A DNA stretch of 64,000 nt. It comes from Primula veris. Taxonomy: Eukaryota; Streptophyta; Magnoliopsida; Ericales; Primulaceae. A program made the translations under genes and the position numbers. The number at the start of each line of letters is the position of its first letter. Within the stretch, counting starts at the first letter, position 1. The notes under the pieces were generated by a model. The model did no database searches. It worked only from the letters and a program-made list of their open reading frames with translations, and was not told the origin of the DNA. Of this stretch, positions 33,431-44,839 are shown in pieces. The stretch covers positions 25,355,342-25,419,341 of the forward strand of contig OY821745.1 of NCBI GenBank assembly GCA_963682055.1. The letters are read 5' to 3'.

Positions 33431-33722
33431 TGTAACGACCCGGTCCCACAGACCGAACCGCCACACCCGTATCAACAATATTGTCCGCTTTGGCACAACT
33501 TTCCAGGGTGGTCACCCATCCTGGTACTACTCCAAGCTAAACACACTTAACTGTGGAGTTCCGTCCTCGCTATTGTGCCGCACGGCTTTAAAAGGCCTTG
33601 TTGATAGGAAATGGATATTTTAAGCTCATATACCACACGAGTACTCTCATATCTGGGCGATGTGAGACTGACGCACAATACCGCACCACAGAATTTCCTT
33701 CCTGGAAATCTGGGTCGTCACA
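33431..33722 (-). mobile_element. Cassandra TRIM solo LTR with 5S rRNA-like promoter
   Basis: A 292-bp element, TG...CA on both strands, flanked by the perfect 5-bp duplication ctcag (33426-33430 and 33723-33727). On the minus strand the middle carries the 5S rRNA core (gttaagtgtgttt, then gagtagtaccaggatggg), including the A-box and C-box regions of the internal RNA polymerase III promoter. Carrying 5S-derived sequence in the LTR is the defining feature of Cassandra. No second LTR is present. Confidence 0.9.
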
Positions 33723-33988
33723 CTCAGTTTGTGTTTGTTCCCACCATGCTATAATTCTTGGCATTGTGAAGATCTCTTCTTTAGAAATAATTTCAGCATA
33801 ATGACAACTGTTGATGTACACCATTACAGTAGAGATGTAATATGTCGTTTCAGGAGGCGGACCAGTATAAAGAGGAAAAAAAGTGGCATTCCATACTTAT
33901 ACCCCTCCATTTTTTTTTGGCCATAATGACAACAATACAATTGTGATATTATAATGAGATGCAATTAAAAAACCATAACCTGGAAATC

Positions 33989-34258
33989 TCATCCATTTGT
34001 CAAAAGGGCAGGATTTGTAGGTTGATAAAAATTCAAACTGGATAGAATATAATAATAATGATAACCTTCAAAATCTAGATTCTCAAACAGATCATAATAA
34101 GCATCTTTCATTTGTTGCAGCTCTTGAAACAACTCACATCTAATTGCGTACCAATCATTTTTCCCATGTTTTTTACCCATAACCTTTGCAATTACTCGGA
34201 ATTCACAGTTACCATCCCCACGCACATCATAAACCGTATCGATGTAATTATGTAACAT
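33989..34258 (-). pseudogene. OTU-type cysteine protease domain of the MULE
   Basis: A fragment of about 89 residues has the OTU core VRGDGNCEFRVIAKVMG with the catalytic aspartate and cysteine. A helical stretch follows (RCELFQELQQMKDAYYD). The C-terminal part with the catalytic histidine is not found. OTU domains are known downstream of transposase in some plant MULEs. A later Cassandra insertion lies about 270 bp beyond the last recognisable residue. Confidence 0.7.
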
Positions 34259-34475
34259 GACTCATATTTGGTCACTGTACGGTAAGCTTTGCCTAGTGGT
34301 GGTGGGCTTATTTGTTTGGTTTCACGGCCTCCTAGTTGAGTTTACCTTTACCTCCGGTGTTTCTTCCGCTTTACCTTTACCTTTATCTCTACTAGCACTA
34401 GCACTCTGTTTCTCCACATACTCTCATCCCGACTTATCTCTCTTACTAGAATTGTCTCCTTTTCTTGGTCTCCCA

Positions 34476-35683
34476 CTAGTTTCTCACTTCAGAATCATTC
34501 CTGAGTGTTCTAGATGGTAAGGTTATCTCTCGGAGTTGTGTTTTCATACGCCGTTTTTCAACATTAGTTTTGGTAGAATAAACACTTTTAAACTCTTCTA
34601 GATCACCCTCTACCCCATAATCATTGTTGTTCCCATTATCATCAATTACATCTAATTTTTTCCAGAATGTATGAATATATTCTAGTGGAAGAGCCTTCCC
34701 GAATAAAATATGTTCACTCATAATATGATGACAAGGTAACATGTGAGACAACTTTATACGGCAAGAACAATTCTCATCAGACTGGCCACTATATTTTTTT
34801 GTTCTTCAAATAATAAATCAAATGCATGGTGTGTGATATACGACCTAAGATTTTTAAATAGAGGTGTCAGTTCTGAATGTGGAAAATAAGACTTGCATTT
34901 ATCCAACTTCATCTTAATATCCTCAAACTGTTTATTCAGAATTTTATTCACTTATACCCAAACATTTTCAAGCGTGCCAGTATTTGTGGAAATAGATCTT
35001 TTTAGCTTTATGTGTTGTTGTTCGGCCTGATTACTAGTTATGTTACCTAGAGGTGTTGTATGGTTGGTATAACATGCAACAAACTTACCGGCATAATCAT
35101 TTAACAGTTTGTCTACATACTTAAGCACGGAAGGAGATACGATTTGTAGGAGGATTTGAAACAAGATCGGTTATAATTCTACTCCTCTATCGTCTCAACA
35201 TCAATAAATAAACCCCAATTATCTAGAAACGTTTGCCACTCCTCGTCTGGGATTTTATTTTTTACAGTTTCTTAAAACATTTTTGGCAATATGAAAAGTG
35301 CACAATATATGATAAGAATCGGAAAAAACAACGGATAAAACATTTAGCAAGGTCATTTCTCTGTCGGTCACAAACACCCTATGTAGCGTACAACCCTCCA
35401 ATGTTTCTTTAAATTTTTCCAAAACCCAGGTATAACTTTCCTGAGTCTCATCCCTCATGAAAACAAAACATAAACAATATGTTTGGTTCGTTGATGTCAT
35501 CCCTACGACCTCTAGAAATGACATATTAAAACGGTTTGTCCTATATGTACAGTCCATTAACAATACATCAGGAAAAGCTTTGAATATCTTTATAGAATCG
35601 GGGTGGGGAAAAAACAAGTTCTCTAGGCTATGAGTTATTGGGTTCATATTATAGAAGAAAATATACCGATGTTTATCCAACAA
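34476..35683 (-). pseudogene. MULE transposase (broken)
   Basis: The catalytic MULE/FAR1-type domain is at 35683-35255: VLLMDCTYRTNRFNMSFLEV supplies the first aspartate, then VFVTDREMTLLNVL and LCTFHIAKNVLRNCKK. Downstream parts (35164-34952, 34951-34754 and 34751-34476) continue the family's C-terminal region (GNITSNQAEQQHIKLK), separated by single stop codons. The N-terminal DNA-binding part is missing or unrecognisable. Such a protein would cut and move elements bearing the matching inverted repeats; this one is inactive. Confidence 0.85.
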
Positions 35684-35833
35684 GTTAAACAGTTCTTATA
35701 TCGGGTTTCTACCATTTCTCTCTTTAACTTTCAGACCAGCCAAATAATTATGTATCGTTTTAGTGTTGCATACATTGTCATGTTTAGCTGAAAATATGAC
35801 ATATAAACCGCTTAAAAGCTGTTTAAAAACAGC

Positions 35834-35907
35834 TTAAAAGATGTACTGTAAACAACTTAAAAGCTGTGAAAAAACAGCTTTTAAGCTGTTTACAGTACAA
35901 CTTTTAA
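35834..35907. repeat. Foldback: 33-bp arms, 8-bp loop
   Basis: Arms 35834-35866 and 35875-35907 are reverse complements with only two mismatches, around the loop tgaaaaaa. The arms contain 'cttaaaagctg' and 'tactgtaaac'. Further gcttaaaagctg words flank it. This looks like a tiny foldback or snap-back element inside the MULE. Confidence 0.85.
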
Positions 35908-36248
35908 GCAGTTTTTTTCACAGGTTAAAAATGTGTCAAAAAATGTTTTAACAATTATATACCATCCAAATAAGACCAATGCAATCATATACGACATATA
36001 ATACGTAAATTACATGTAGGAAATAAGAAAGTGAAAATTTACATGTTCATACGACATATGATCAAACTGCTCCCGTATATGGACCACTTATGTCCGTAGA
36101 CATATGATTTAAGATTAACAAGCCTCCATATTTTCCATTTGTAATATACAAATAAAAGAAGATAAACAACAAATATAAATAAAAAAAGTAAATGATAAAT
36201 ACACCTCAAAATACACAAATCGAATACAAAAATTAAATAATATCATAC

Positions 36249-37108
36249 CTGTAACCGAGGGGAAACCTAGGCAATCCCTCAGGTGGGTCGATATCAGCAG
36301 GCAACCTTTCACACGGTCTAACAGGCAGTAGCCTGGTTATCGTCCACATATCAAGAAACATCACCGCCCCGCTTACTCCGCTAGATTTACCTCGCACCAA
36401 TTTGCATAAATTAGCCTCCAACCAGGCAAGAAGAGATGATCCCCAACTATACTCTGCACATGTGTCAAAATCCTCAAGAAATGGCAGATGCCATAGTGGA
36501 ATCTGATCACTGCTCTAATTTGAAAATACATGTGCACCAAGTAATAATAACATGACAGCCCTAGATTGATATAACAAGCACTCATCACTAGGATCGGGGG
36601 GTAATTCACCGAAAGTATATAACATCCAATCAAGTTTAACTGTCAAACAGTGTGTATCAACTTGATTATCAAGAGTTCTAACACCCAACAAGCTCTCTAC
36701 TAAATTCAACTTGCTCGTCTTGGTATCATTCCTCTCCAATCGGGTAACAGCAAGACCATCCACCCTCAGACCAAGCATGATCTCTACATCTTGTAACGAT
36801 ATCCCCAACTCTCCACCGACAAAATGGAACGAGTGGATCTCATCACGCCACCTATAAACTAAGGTTGTACACAAGCCTCGATCTACGGTATAATGACCTA
36901 TTGTGTGAATACCGTAAAAACCCACTCTAATCATATTTTGTACCACTCTACCAGGTGTCGGTATCTGCCAACTATAATTATATAATCGTATCTTGTGTGC
37001 ATCCCCTCTTCCCGCTTCTCTCCCAGCCACCCAAGTCTGATTTGAAATATGACCGGTCAGGCATAAAATGCCCATCTTACCTTTAATCTGTGGACATGGT
37101 TGTGCCAT
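36249..37108 (-). pseudogene. Plant mobile domain (PMD) protein of the MULE (nonsense mutation)
   Basis: ATG at 37108. The frame encodes the PMD signature: TTLVYRWRDEIHSFHFVGGE and LQDVEIMLGLRVDG at residues about 80-120. An in-frame TAG at 36517-36515 interrupts it. The same frame then continues the domain (IPLWHLPFLEDFDTCAEYSW, SGAVMFLDMWTITRLLPV). A splice-donor-like GTATGATA follows at 36248. PMD proteins occur both inside plant transposons and as domesticated silencing factors (MAIN family). The position within a MULE and the same strand as transposase indicate the transposon type. Confidence 0.8.
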
Positions 37109-37456
37109 GAAGAACCTATATTAAAAATTATATAAAATTAAACAATTTATCGGAAAATGTTAGCCTATAAAATATAGTTGGTAAAATATATACATCTAGA
37201 GAGTAATTAGGCCAACAAATCATGCTCGCTTTTCTAAAGTGTTAGATTAGCTAAGATTCCACAAAAACAAGTTACAACTAATATTTATGCAAACAAAGTA
37301 ATTTAAAAAACCTAATTTTATAGAACACCTAATTACGAGGGGTCCAAACAACATAAGTCGAGCTTAAAGTACTAAAATATAAATATCCTAAACCCCAACT
37401 TAGCAAAATTTAGCAATGTACTCTAAAAGAAACTCTAAAGTCTAAACACCCTTTTG

Positions 37457-37865
37457 TCACCAATCTACAATTTTCTAGAACATACTCCAAATTCCTAGAA
37501 ATCAGAATTATTCTACAATTACACCCCTCATGCCAAATTTAACAGGCTAATAACTTAAACTAGATAAAACCCATCATAAAGAACATATCAAGAAACGACC
37601 GTTTTCACCAATAACAAAGAAAACAGCTTTTACGCTTATAAAGCACATATGCAATGGGCCTAAAATAAGGGGAAAAAAAAACTAATACTTAAATTAGCTA
37701 AAATCCATCACAAAGAAACCAGCTTTTAGTCACCAATCTACAATTTGGTAAAACAAACTCATTATTCCTTAAAATCAGAATTATCCTACAATTACACCCC
37801 TCCATGCCAATCTTAACAAGCTAATACTTAAATTAGCTAAAACCCATCACAAAGAACATGATCAA
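37457..37865 (+). repeat. Imperfect direct repeat, period about 274 bp
   Basis: Blocks at 37457-37590 and 37731-37860 share 'caccaatctacaattt', 'aatcagaattat', 'ctacaattacacccct' and 'aaaacccatca' in the same order. A shorter third copy of the last part lies near 37690. There is no coding function. Confidence 0.7.
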
Positions 37866-38618
37866 GAATTGAAAAGAAGAAGAAAAAAAGAATTTTTTAT
37901 GCCAATTTCAAACTACATAAAATAAATAATAAAGTAGCGAATAAAGAAATAGCTTGAATTAGAGTATTTTTTTTGATTGGTGATTTGGGGTTTTTTTTGA
38001 CGATATTTGATTCGTGATTTGGGGTTTTTTTTTGAGAAATTTGATGGTTAATGAGAAAGAGAAAGAGAAAGAAAACTGCAATTTGCTATAATTTTGACGC
38101 ATGGACTATCTGTGTAATTTTTCAGGGACTGTTCTGCCATTTCTGAAAACTTCAATTTTAATCTACGGTATGTAGAAAAAATCTACGGTTTGCATTGAAA
38201 AGAAAAACCGTAGATTTAATCTACGGTCCGTAGATTTTTTTACGATTTGTAGAAAAAATCTACGGTTTGTGCGTTTTTTCAAAAAAAAGTGTAGTAGAAA
38301 AATCCAACCTATTTGTGTTTTAGTGCTCACAACTGACAAAAATTTTAATTGAGGCACTAAACTGCCAAAATTCTGTCATTTTGTACTTTCCGTCCCAAAA
38401 TTAACAGAATAGGAGCACGTGCTAACTTACCGTCCGTTATTTTTGTAAATCTCGTTTGTGTTATAAGGGAAAAACAGTACAATCCTAATTAAAAAACTCA
38501 GTACACTTGAAACATATAAATTTCTCTCTTTCTAAAAAAAAACATAAACATTACACTGAAGACTTAAAAGCTAGGGTTCTACACAAATTGGGGCTAAATC
38601 CTATACTACAAGAAAACA

Positions 38619-38950
38619 TTCAAATAACAACTGAATAATCAGGAGACAAATAATAAAATTAGTTGGTAAACTCAATTTACTAATTGATTTGTCATATGTT
38701 CATTCGGTTGTTAAAAGCCTAGTTGCTAACATTTACCAATTGAATTATGTGTCAGTTACTAATTTACTAACTGAATGGTATATCAGTTGCTATTTACCAA
38801 CTGATGAATTAGTTGGCAGGCCAGTTAGTACTTAGCTACTTAGTTGTATCAGTTAATAAATAGCAACTGAAAGTTCAGTTAGTAAATAGTAACTGAAAAT
38901 AAGTAGTAACAAAATAGTAACCGAAAATAAGCAGTAACAAAATAGTAACC
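38619..38950. repeat. CACTA left subterminal repeats
   Basis: Many copies, in both orientations, of words such as agttgctatttaccaactg, agttagtaaatagcaactga and aatagtaac(t/c)ga. In CACTA elements such arrays bind the transposon's own TNPA-type protein. Confidence 0.8.
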
Positions 38951-38960
38951 GAAAATAAGT

Positions 38961-38961
<1 letters not shown>

Positions 38962-39007
<46 letters not shown>

Positions 39008-39075
39008 CATATACATATATTCATATACATATATACATATACATATATTCATATATACATATATACATATAATTT
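38962..39075 (+). repeat. (TA)n and TACATATA-type microsatellite
   Basis: About 40 bp of pure TA followed by about 70 bp of variant atacata words. Simple sequence with no other content. Confidence 0.95.
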
Positions 39076-39349
39076 CATATTCAAAATGTAAGCAATTGTC
39101 ATATGGACAAAAATATTTATGTTCAACTAAGCATTCATTTCATTAAAAAGAAAATACATAATATAATAGTTGCTACAATAAGATACCAAATCGAGATTAG
39201 AGTACAATTCAAAAGATAATCCTAATTAAAGCTACATATAAATTAATCTAGGTCTGTGTATTGTGCTTGTCGTCATCGACATTAAGATACCGAGTCGAGA
39301 TTTAATTACAATTCAAAAGATAATCCAAAGATACATAGATAATTAATTT

Positions 39350-42300
39350 AAGTCAGTTTTCTTGTCATTGACATTTTCAGAATCTTCACTAGCCAATCTT
39401 GTCGATGCATTTGTAAATATTTCAAACATCCCTTGCATTTGGCGTATCTGTTGTTGCATTACCCGAGCCTCCTCATCCCTTCAAAGCCTTTTTTTCTCCC
39501 TTTCGGACTTCTAGATGCATAATTCTTCATTCAGTTCATGTACCTTGTTTAACAAAGACCGACTCGACCCAATTTGACAAGCGGTAGACGAACTAGAAGA
39601 ACTACCATACATGACGATCTTCGCAGATCCCAACCCGAACAGTTGTGACTTTTTTATTCCACCGAGAGCTGCCAAAAACGCTTCTTTCTTGTCAATGGGA
39701 GTTCTGTTCTCCTCTAAGGCCTGATTTCGAGTCGCAATTTGCCCGCTTGTATTCCTCCTATTTCAAAAATAATAATAATAATACATTACCCCAGAGACAT
39801 TTCGTTTTTTGCTAGTTTTTAAAAGTAAAAATTATGGTCATATATGAATATATATATGCTGAGTAAAAGGCATTTTCCCCCTAACACTAAAATTAGAAAG
39901 GCATATATATACATTTAAAGCATATCGATGCACTTATGGCAGCAAACAACTACAAATAAAATTCCACAATTATGGTAATTTTCTGAAACATTGATCATAG
40001 GCAGTTTTCTACGAATCTATCAACTTTCTTGATAACCAAATAAAAAGCTCAAAATGGTAATTATATGCATACCTTTTCGTCTTATACTAAAAATACCAAT
40101 CAATTCAATCAAGCAAACAGGGCTTTTGTGTCGTACCTTTTAAAGGCTAAGCTTATCTTTTTTCTTGCATGAAAAAGGTACAAAAATAAGGCTAAATGAA
40201 CCCACTTTCCTTCTCATCCTAATTAAGTTAAATTGCTTTAAATTTTCAGCCAAACACGCTCTAAACGAGGGAAAAGAACAAACAAAAAACAAACAAACTT
40301 GCCCAAAACCGAACAACCCCATCAGAAGGCTCTATAGATACATAGCTACGCACAAATCCAAGATCAAATTTTAATATCTAAGGTTATTGGTTCTCTCATG
40401 CTTACAAAATATAATATTTTTTAAGTAAAGTGGTCTCATTTTCTCATCTCAGCTTCATTGCTTTTTAGTTGCAGCCAAACAAGCCTCATAACCTCATAGG
40501 GAATAAAACCATAAACAAACTTGCACAAAAACTCAACAATTTCATCAGCAGGATACCGTTACATACAAACCTTAAGATCAGCTTAACACTGTAGTAATAT
40601 TTATTTATTTTAATGTATGAACACATAACACGCTTTCCAGCAGTTAGGTTTATTGGTTTTTTGCATTGGAAAAATAGAAAATATTGATCAAATACCCCAG
40701 CTTAGGGTTTTTTTTAAATGAAATATCTCACATGCGCAATCTATCACTTGACTATATATATACCACATGGATCAAATCAAATATGAATTCTACGAGATCA
40801 AAATATAGTAAAAAAGTGAACTTGTATGCACGCAAATACTCCTTATCTGTCTTTTTATAAGGAAAACCTCAAATATCTATCAAACAAGCCAATCAATTGG
40901 CTCAAAATTTCAGCATAAGAAAAATTCCAAATTAAAAAATCCCACAAACAAAGTCCTCTTTTACTTAAAAACTCTATCAGCAGACAACATATACACATGG
41001 GTAAAAGATCAAATCTAAAAGATTAAAACCTTTTAGAAAAACTAGAAGCTTTCTTTGCATGCATATGTATACCTTTACCAACAGCTATGCTTATTAATTA
41101 AAAATCTCCAAAAAACAAAGAACCCAATATCCAGAACTTCACCAGTAAACTATGTGCATGTTTGAAAACAGCTTTTTTTCTTAGCTTTTTGATTCTTGAA
41201 AATTCATGGGTGTTTGGTATTTTAGTTTTTAGGTCAAAAAATCTCAAAAACAGAGAAGCTAAGGAATTTGCAGAATTTTAAAAAAGAAAGCTTTTTCAGG
41301 AAAAAAGAAAGCTAGCTGAACTTTTATAATCAACCAAATGCAGTTCAAGTTGTAAGAGGAAAAAAAAAAAGCAGTAACAAAAAAGCTATTGCAAATATTG
41401 ACATAGTACCTCTACAGATAAAGATTTCGCCGATATAAAAGTCTTCATGTCATTCTTTTCTGTATGGTTGTATGCGAAAAAGTAACGTAGCTTGACTTCT
41501 TGATCTTTCCTCTGAAAAGCAACAAAGTACGATTCCTTACCAATTTCGTAATCATGCCTAACCATTTATTGTAAATACTACATAAATAAAAACTTATCAA
41601 CAAGTCAGAGGTATTTGCAAACGAATGTGAGCCACCTGTATGAGGACTCGCACGTCCATGATTAGCTTTCATGATGGCTGAACGGGCCTTAACCTCCGGG
41701 TCTTCCCATTTATCAAGCAAATAGTTCCAATCAGTGATCAAAATACCATTCGGCTTTCTCTTACCAATACATTTTTTCAAATTGGACATAAAGGATGGAT
41801 ATTTCTCACGTGCCTTAATTTCCCAAGCACGACGAAAATCAATTTGCAACTCCTCCTCCTCGTCCCCGTCCCAGAAAACCTCTTTCTGAGAAACAAAATT
41901 CTATTAAAGAACTTACAGGAAAAAAAATTCTATTAAAGAGTACAAATACAATAGAAAACTGAAAGTAAGCAATTGTGCATACCTTGAATTCGTCAAATAA
42001 TACTCCTTTATGCTCGGTGGTCATATCCCCCCAAGTCATAAACTCTTTACGGAATGTTGTTGGAAATGTCTTAGTAATCACAACACTAAGATGGTGTGAA
42101 GGCTCCAACCTGTTAGCAAAATTTATCATTTGATATAGAATTAATGAATACATGACTTTAGAAAAATCAAATTGAAAACAAAGCACTTACACAAGTGTGC
42201 CGGGGCGAAAATGAGCCTTCATCTTTGTTGAAGATTGGAAAACCATGTTACAACTTCCTGCGAGGGAGGCCCCACTAACATTATCAGTTTCAATTTCAAG

Positions 42301-42720
42301 TTGGTTGTCTTCTTGCTCATGCCGAGGGTTGTTACCCGATGACAAACGTTCATAGCTTCTCACAGGATAATACACATCAATTTGTTGCTCGGGTGGATGT
42401 TGTGACCTTTCTTGATTAACCATCATCGACTCAAAACTACCTGGAATATATCCAGGAATGCCATTAGCTTGTAGCATTGACCCAAACGTTGGCGGATTGC
42501 ATTGACCGATGGATGGAAAAAGCTGCCACGGCCGCTACCTATTGCTGCAAAGCCTCCACGGAAACTACCGTATGTTGCAAAACCTCCAAGGCTACTACTA
42601 TCTGTTAAAAAGCCTCCTCGACTGCCGCCAAACGATGCATAACCACCACGCCTAGAGAGTTCAACTCTGCCATTGTTAGCTGATCCTCGAGGACTTTTAC
42701 TGTAGCTGCGTCCCGCCATC
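39350..42720 (-). pseudogene. CACTA second gene, Transposase_24 (TNPA-like) protein, broken
   Basis: ATG at 42720 starts a Gly/Arg/Ser-rich region (RGGYASFGGSRGGFLTDSS). A frameshift near 42480 is followed by 42477-42190 (MVNQERSQHPPEQQIDVYYP). Exon-like pieces at about 42110-41996 (FRKEFMTWGDM) and 41880-41580 (DFRRAWEIKAREKYPSFMSN, then DWNYLLDKWEDPEVKARSAI and GGSHSFA) carry the plant Ptta/En/Spm Transposase_24 domain. The last part at about 39770-39350 (KKEAFLAALGGIKKSQLFGL, MQQQIRQMQGMFEIF) has two in-frame stops. Proteins of this type bind subterminal repeats. Exon limits are approximate. Confidence 0.7.
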
Positions 42721-42924
42721 TTAAAACTCAAACAAAATTCAATGATTAAGGTTAACCCTTGTCCTATATATTTTTTTTAAGAACCAAACTTACTATAAAA
42801 TATCCTAAAAAGAAGCAACCAAACAATGTATACAATTATTTTTACAAGTGCTATACTTATTATTTTTATAAGTGATTATACTCTTTCTAAGATATATACT
42901 AGTTATTTCAGTAAGTCAAACAAA

Positions 42925-42965
<41 letters not shown>

Positions 42966-44839
42966 CACAACGAGATATGTAGATATATGTAGAGATAGAC
43001 TTAATGTGTTAGCTAGGGCGGAGGTGAAGTGGCTAAAAATGATGGACAAGGAGGGCATATATGTAGATATATGTAGATATATATATGTATATTAATACTT
43101 AGAGAGAGAGGTAGATAGAGCGGTACTGGGAGAGAGTATAATTAATAAAAGTGGAAGAATGTGTGGAACAATGGTGGTGGGTTTGAAAAACGAGGAGACC
43201 AGTTCGGTTAGAAACGGATTATAATTACTAAATCGTTGCATAATTTTTTGTTTGAATTTTTGGCAATTTCCCAAAAAAAAATATTGGAGGCAAAATGGGG
43301 CGCGTTCCCAATTTTTTTTGCAACTTTACTGCATGGTAAAAGTAACATAACATAACATTTACATGTTTTTTTATAAAAGCTAATATAATTGTTAGATAGG
43401 TAAATATTTAAACATTTAATAAAACAACAATAAAAAAAAAATTGACATGAAATATTATTTTTCACACGACTTACACAGTAACATTAGGTTCCTCGAAATA
43501 CCAAAACATATAGCAATGAAATGTCGTTGCAGATCAATAAATAAATAAACGAAACAATGATCGCTGAATTTGCTATAATTATAACTGCATTTTATATGTT
43601 GTAATGTTGAGGGAAACCATATATATGAAATTCCGTATAATATTATATAATTATATTTTTTGTATTACCATATTTATATATGAAATTCCGTATAATATTA
43701 AATAATTATATGAAATTCTCACCAATTAAGGCGGTATATGGCTATAAAAGCGATTCCTGTAATGGGTTGAATGTGACAGAATTGAAACGGATTTGATATG
43801 GACTTTATACGTTCCGTTTCAATTCAAACGCAAGGACGTGGCAGAATAGAAGAATATGATTTAGAGTTTATGATTAATTGCAATTAATCATAATAAATGT
43901 TTGTACCGTAAGATCAAAACAACAATTTCATGTGTTATATAATATGAACGAGTATTACAAAATTCACTACTTAATTCAACCTATCATGTTTGTATTAATG
44001 ATTATGTATAATACATGTTAACCATTTACATTTCAAAATATAACCCATTTGTATTATTATAAATATCTAATAAAATCGTTTTGAATTTTGTTATGGTTTA
44101 TTAATATTCCGTATAAAATTGAGTCAGAATCCGTAAACTGAGTCAAAATTAATTTATATCAAATGCAAATAATGAGAATCGAACATTGTACATCTAACAT
44201 ACAATGTAAGTACTCTACCATATGATAAATGATTATTATTTTCTGATTATAAAAATTATAATGATAATGTATCTCATTTATTATAATAATTGTTTCTTGT
44301 GTGAATAAAACTAAATAAGAAAAGAATCTGATAAAAAACGTATCAATTTTTCTCGCATTTTGTTAATGTATGGTAGTTGACCTATTTTTCCCCCTTTAAA
44401 TTTAAATGTACATAAGTAATCTGTTTGTAAAATGGTCACGTGTGATCACGTGCTAACTTTTCCGTCCACTTGAGTTGTCTTTTTGTAAAAAAAAAAATAA
44501 CGGAGATTAAATTTAAGGGTATTTAACGGAAACAGTACCATAGTTCAGGGTAGTTAAGTAATGCGTAATTTTTTACAGTTGACCCTTCATCAGTGGCAGA
44601 TCGATCGGCCTATGTGGCGATCGATTGCCAAAGTGTTCTGCCACAAATTTACTCTGAACCTCGATCGTCAAAATGAATCCTGATATGTACATAATATTAA
44701 CAACTAAACACAAAATCAATCCCAATATCACATGAAAATTCAAACGTAAACCACGTATATAGAGTCTATAGACCCTAGCGGTATATTATTACACTTCAAA
44801 ATATACTTTTCAGGAAACAAACATTAATTATCGTAATTA
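42721..44839. other. Spacer between the two CACTA genes
   Basis: AT-rich. Contains (CA)n/(TA)n microsatellite at about 42925-42965, a direct repeat of 'tatgaaattccgtataata' (about 43625 and 43680), and the tRNA-like repeat at 44140-44345. A stretch at about 44380-44600 resembles one arm of the Mutator-like MITEs seen elsewhere (a cgtgtgatcacgtg palindrome and 'taacggaaacagtacca'). No gene is seen. Confidence 0.5.
44140..44345 (-). repeat. Repeat family with degraded tRNA-like box, minus orientation
   Basis: The reverse complement matches about 58100-58440: shared 'acgttttttatcagattctt', 'tttagttttattcacac', 'atggtagagt' and 'cttacattgtatg'. This copy lacks about 120 bp present in the other, and its A-box is incomplete. 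Confidence 0.75.

Larger units (their letters stand above)
32222..38311 (-). mobile_element. MULE (Mutator-like element), 6.1 kb, nested
   Basis: Inserted into the left inverted repeat of the outer element, with a 9-bp duplication tttg(c/t)gttt (32213-32221 and 38312-38320). Terminal inverted repeats of roughly 200-230 bp share the outer 'atttttctactacac' and 'acgcacaaaccgtagat' blocks. It carries minus-strand remnants of a plant mobile domain gene, a MULE transposase and an OTU domain. All have stops, so it is a dead copy. Confidence 0.85.

Noticed and set aside
44380..44600. A separate complete MITE in the CACTA spacer
   Set aside because: Only one arm with familiar words is visible; no matching inverted arm or target duplication was found.
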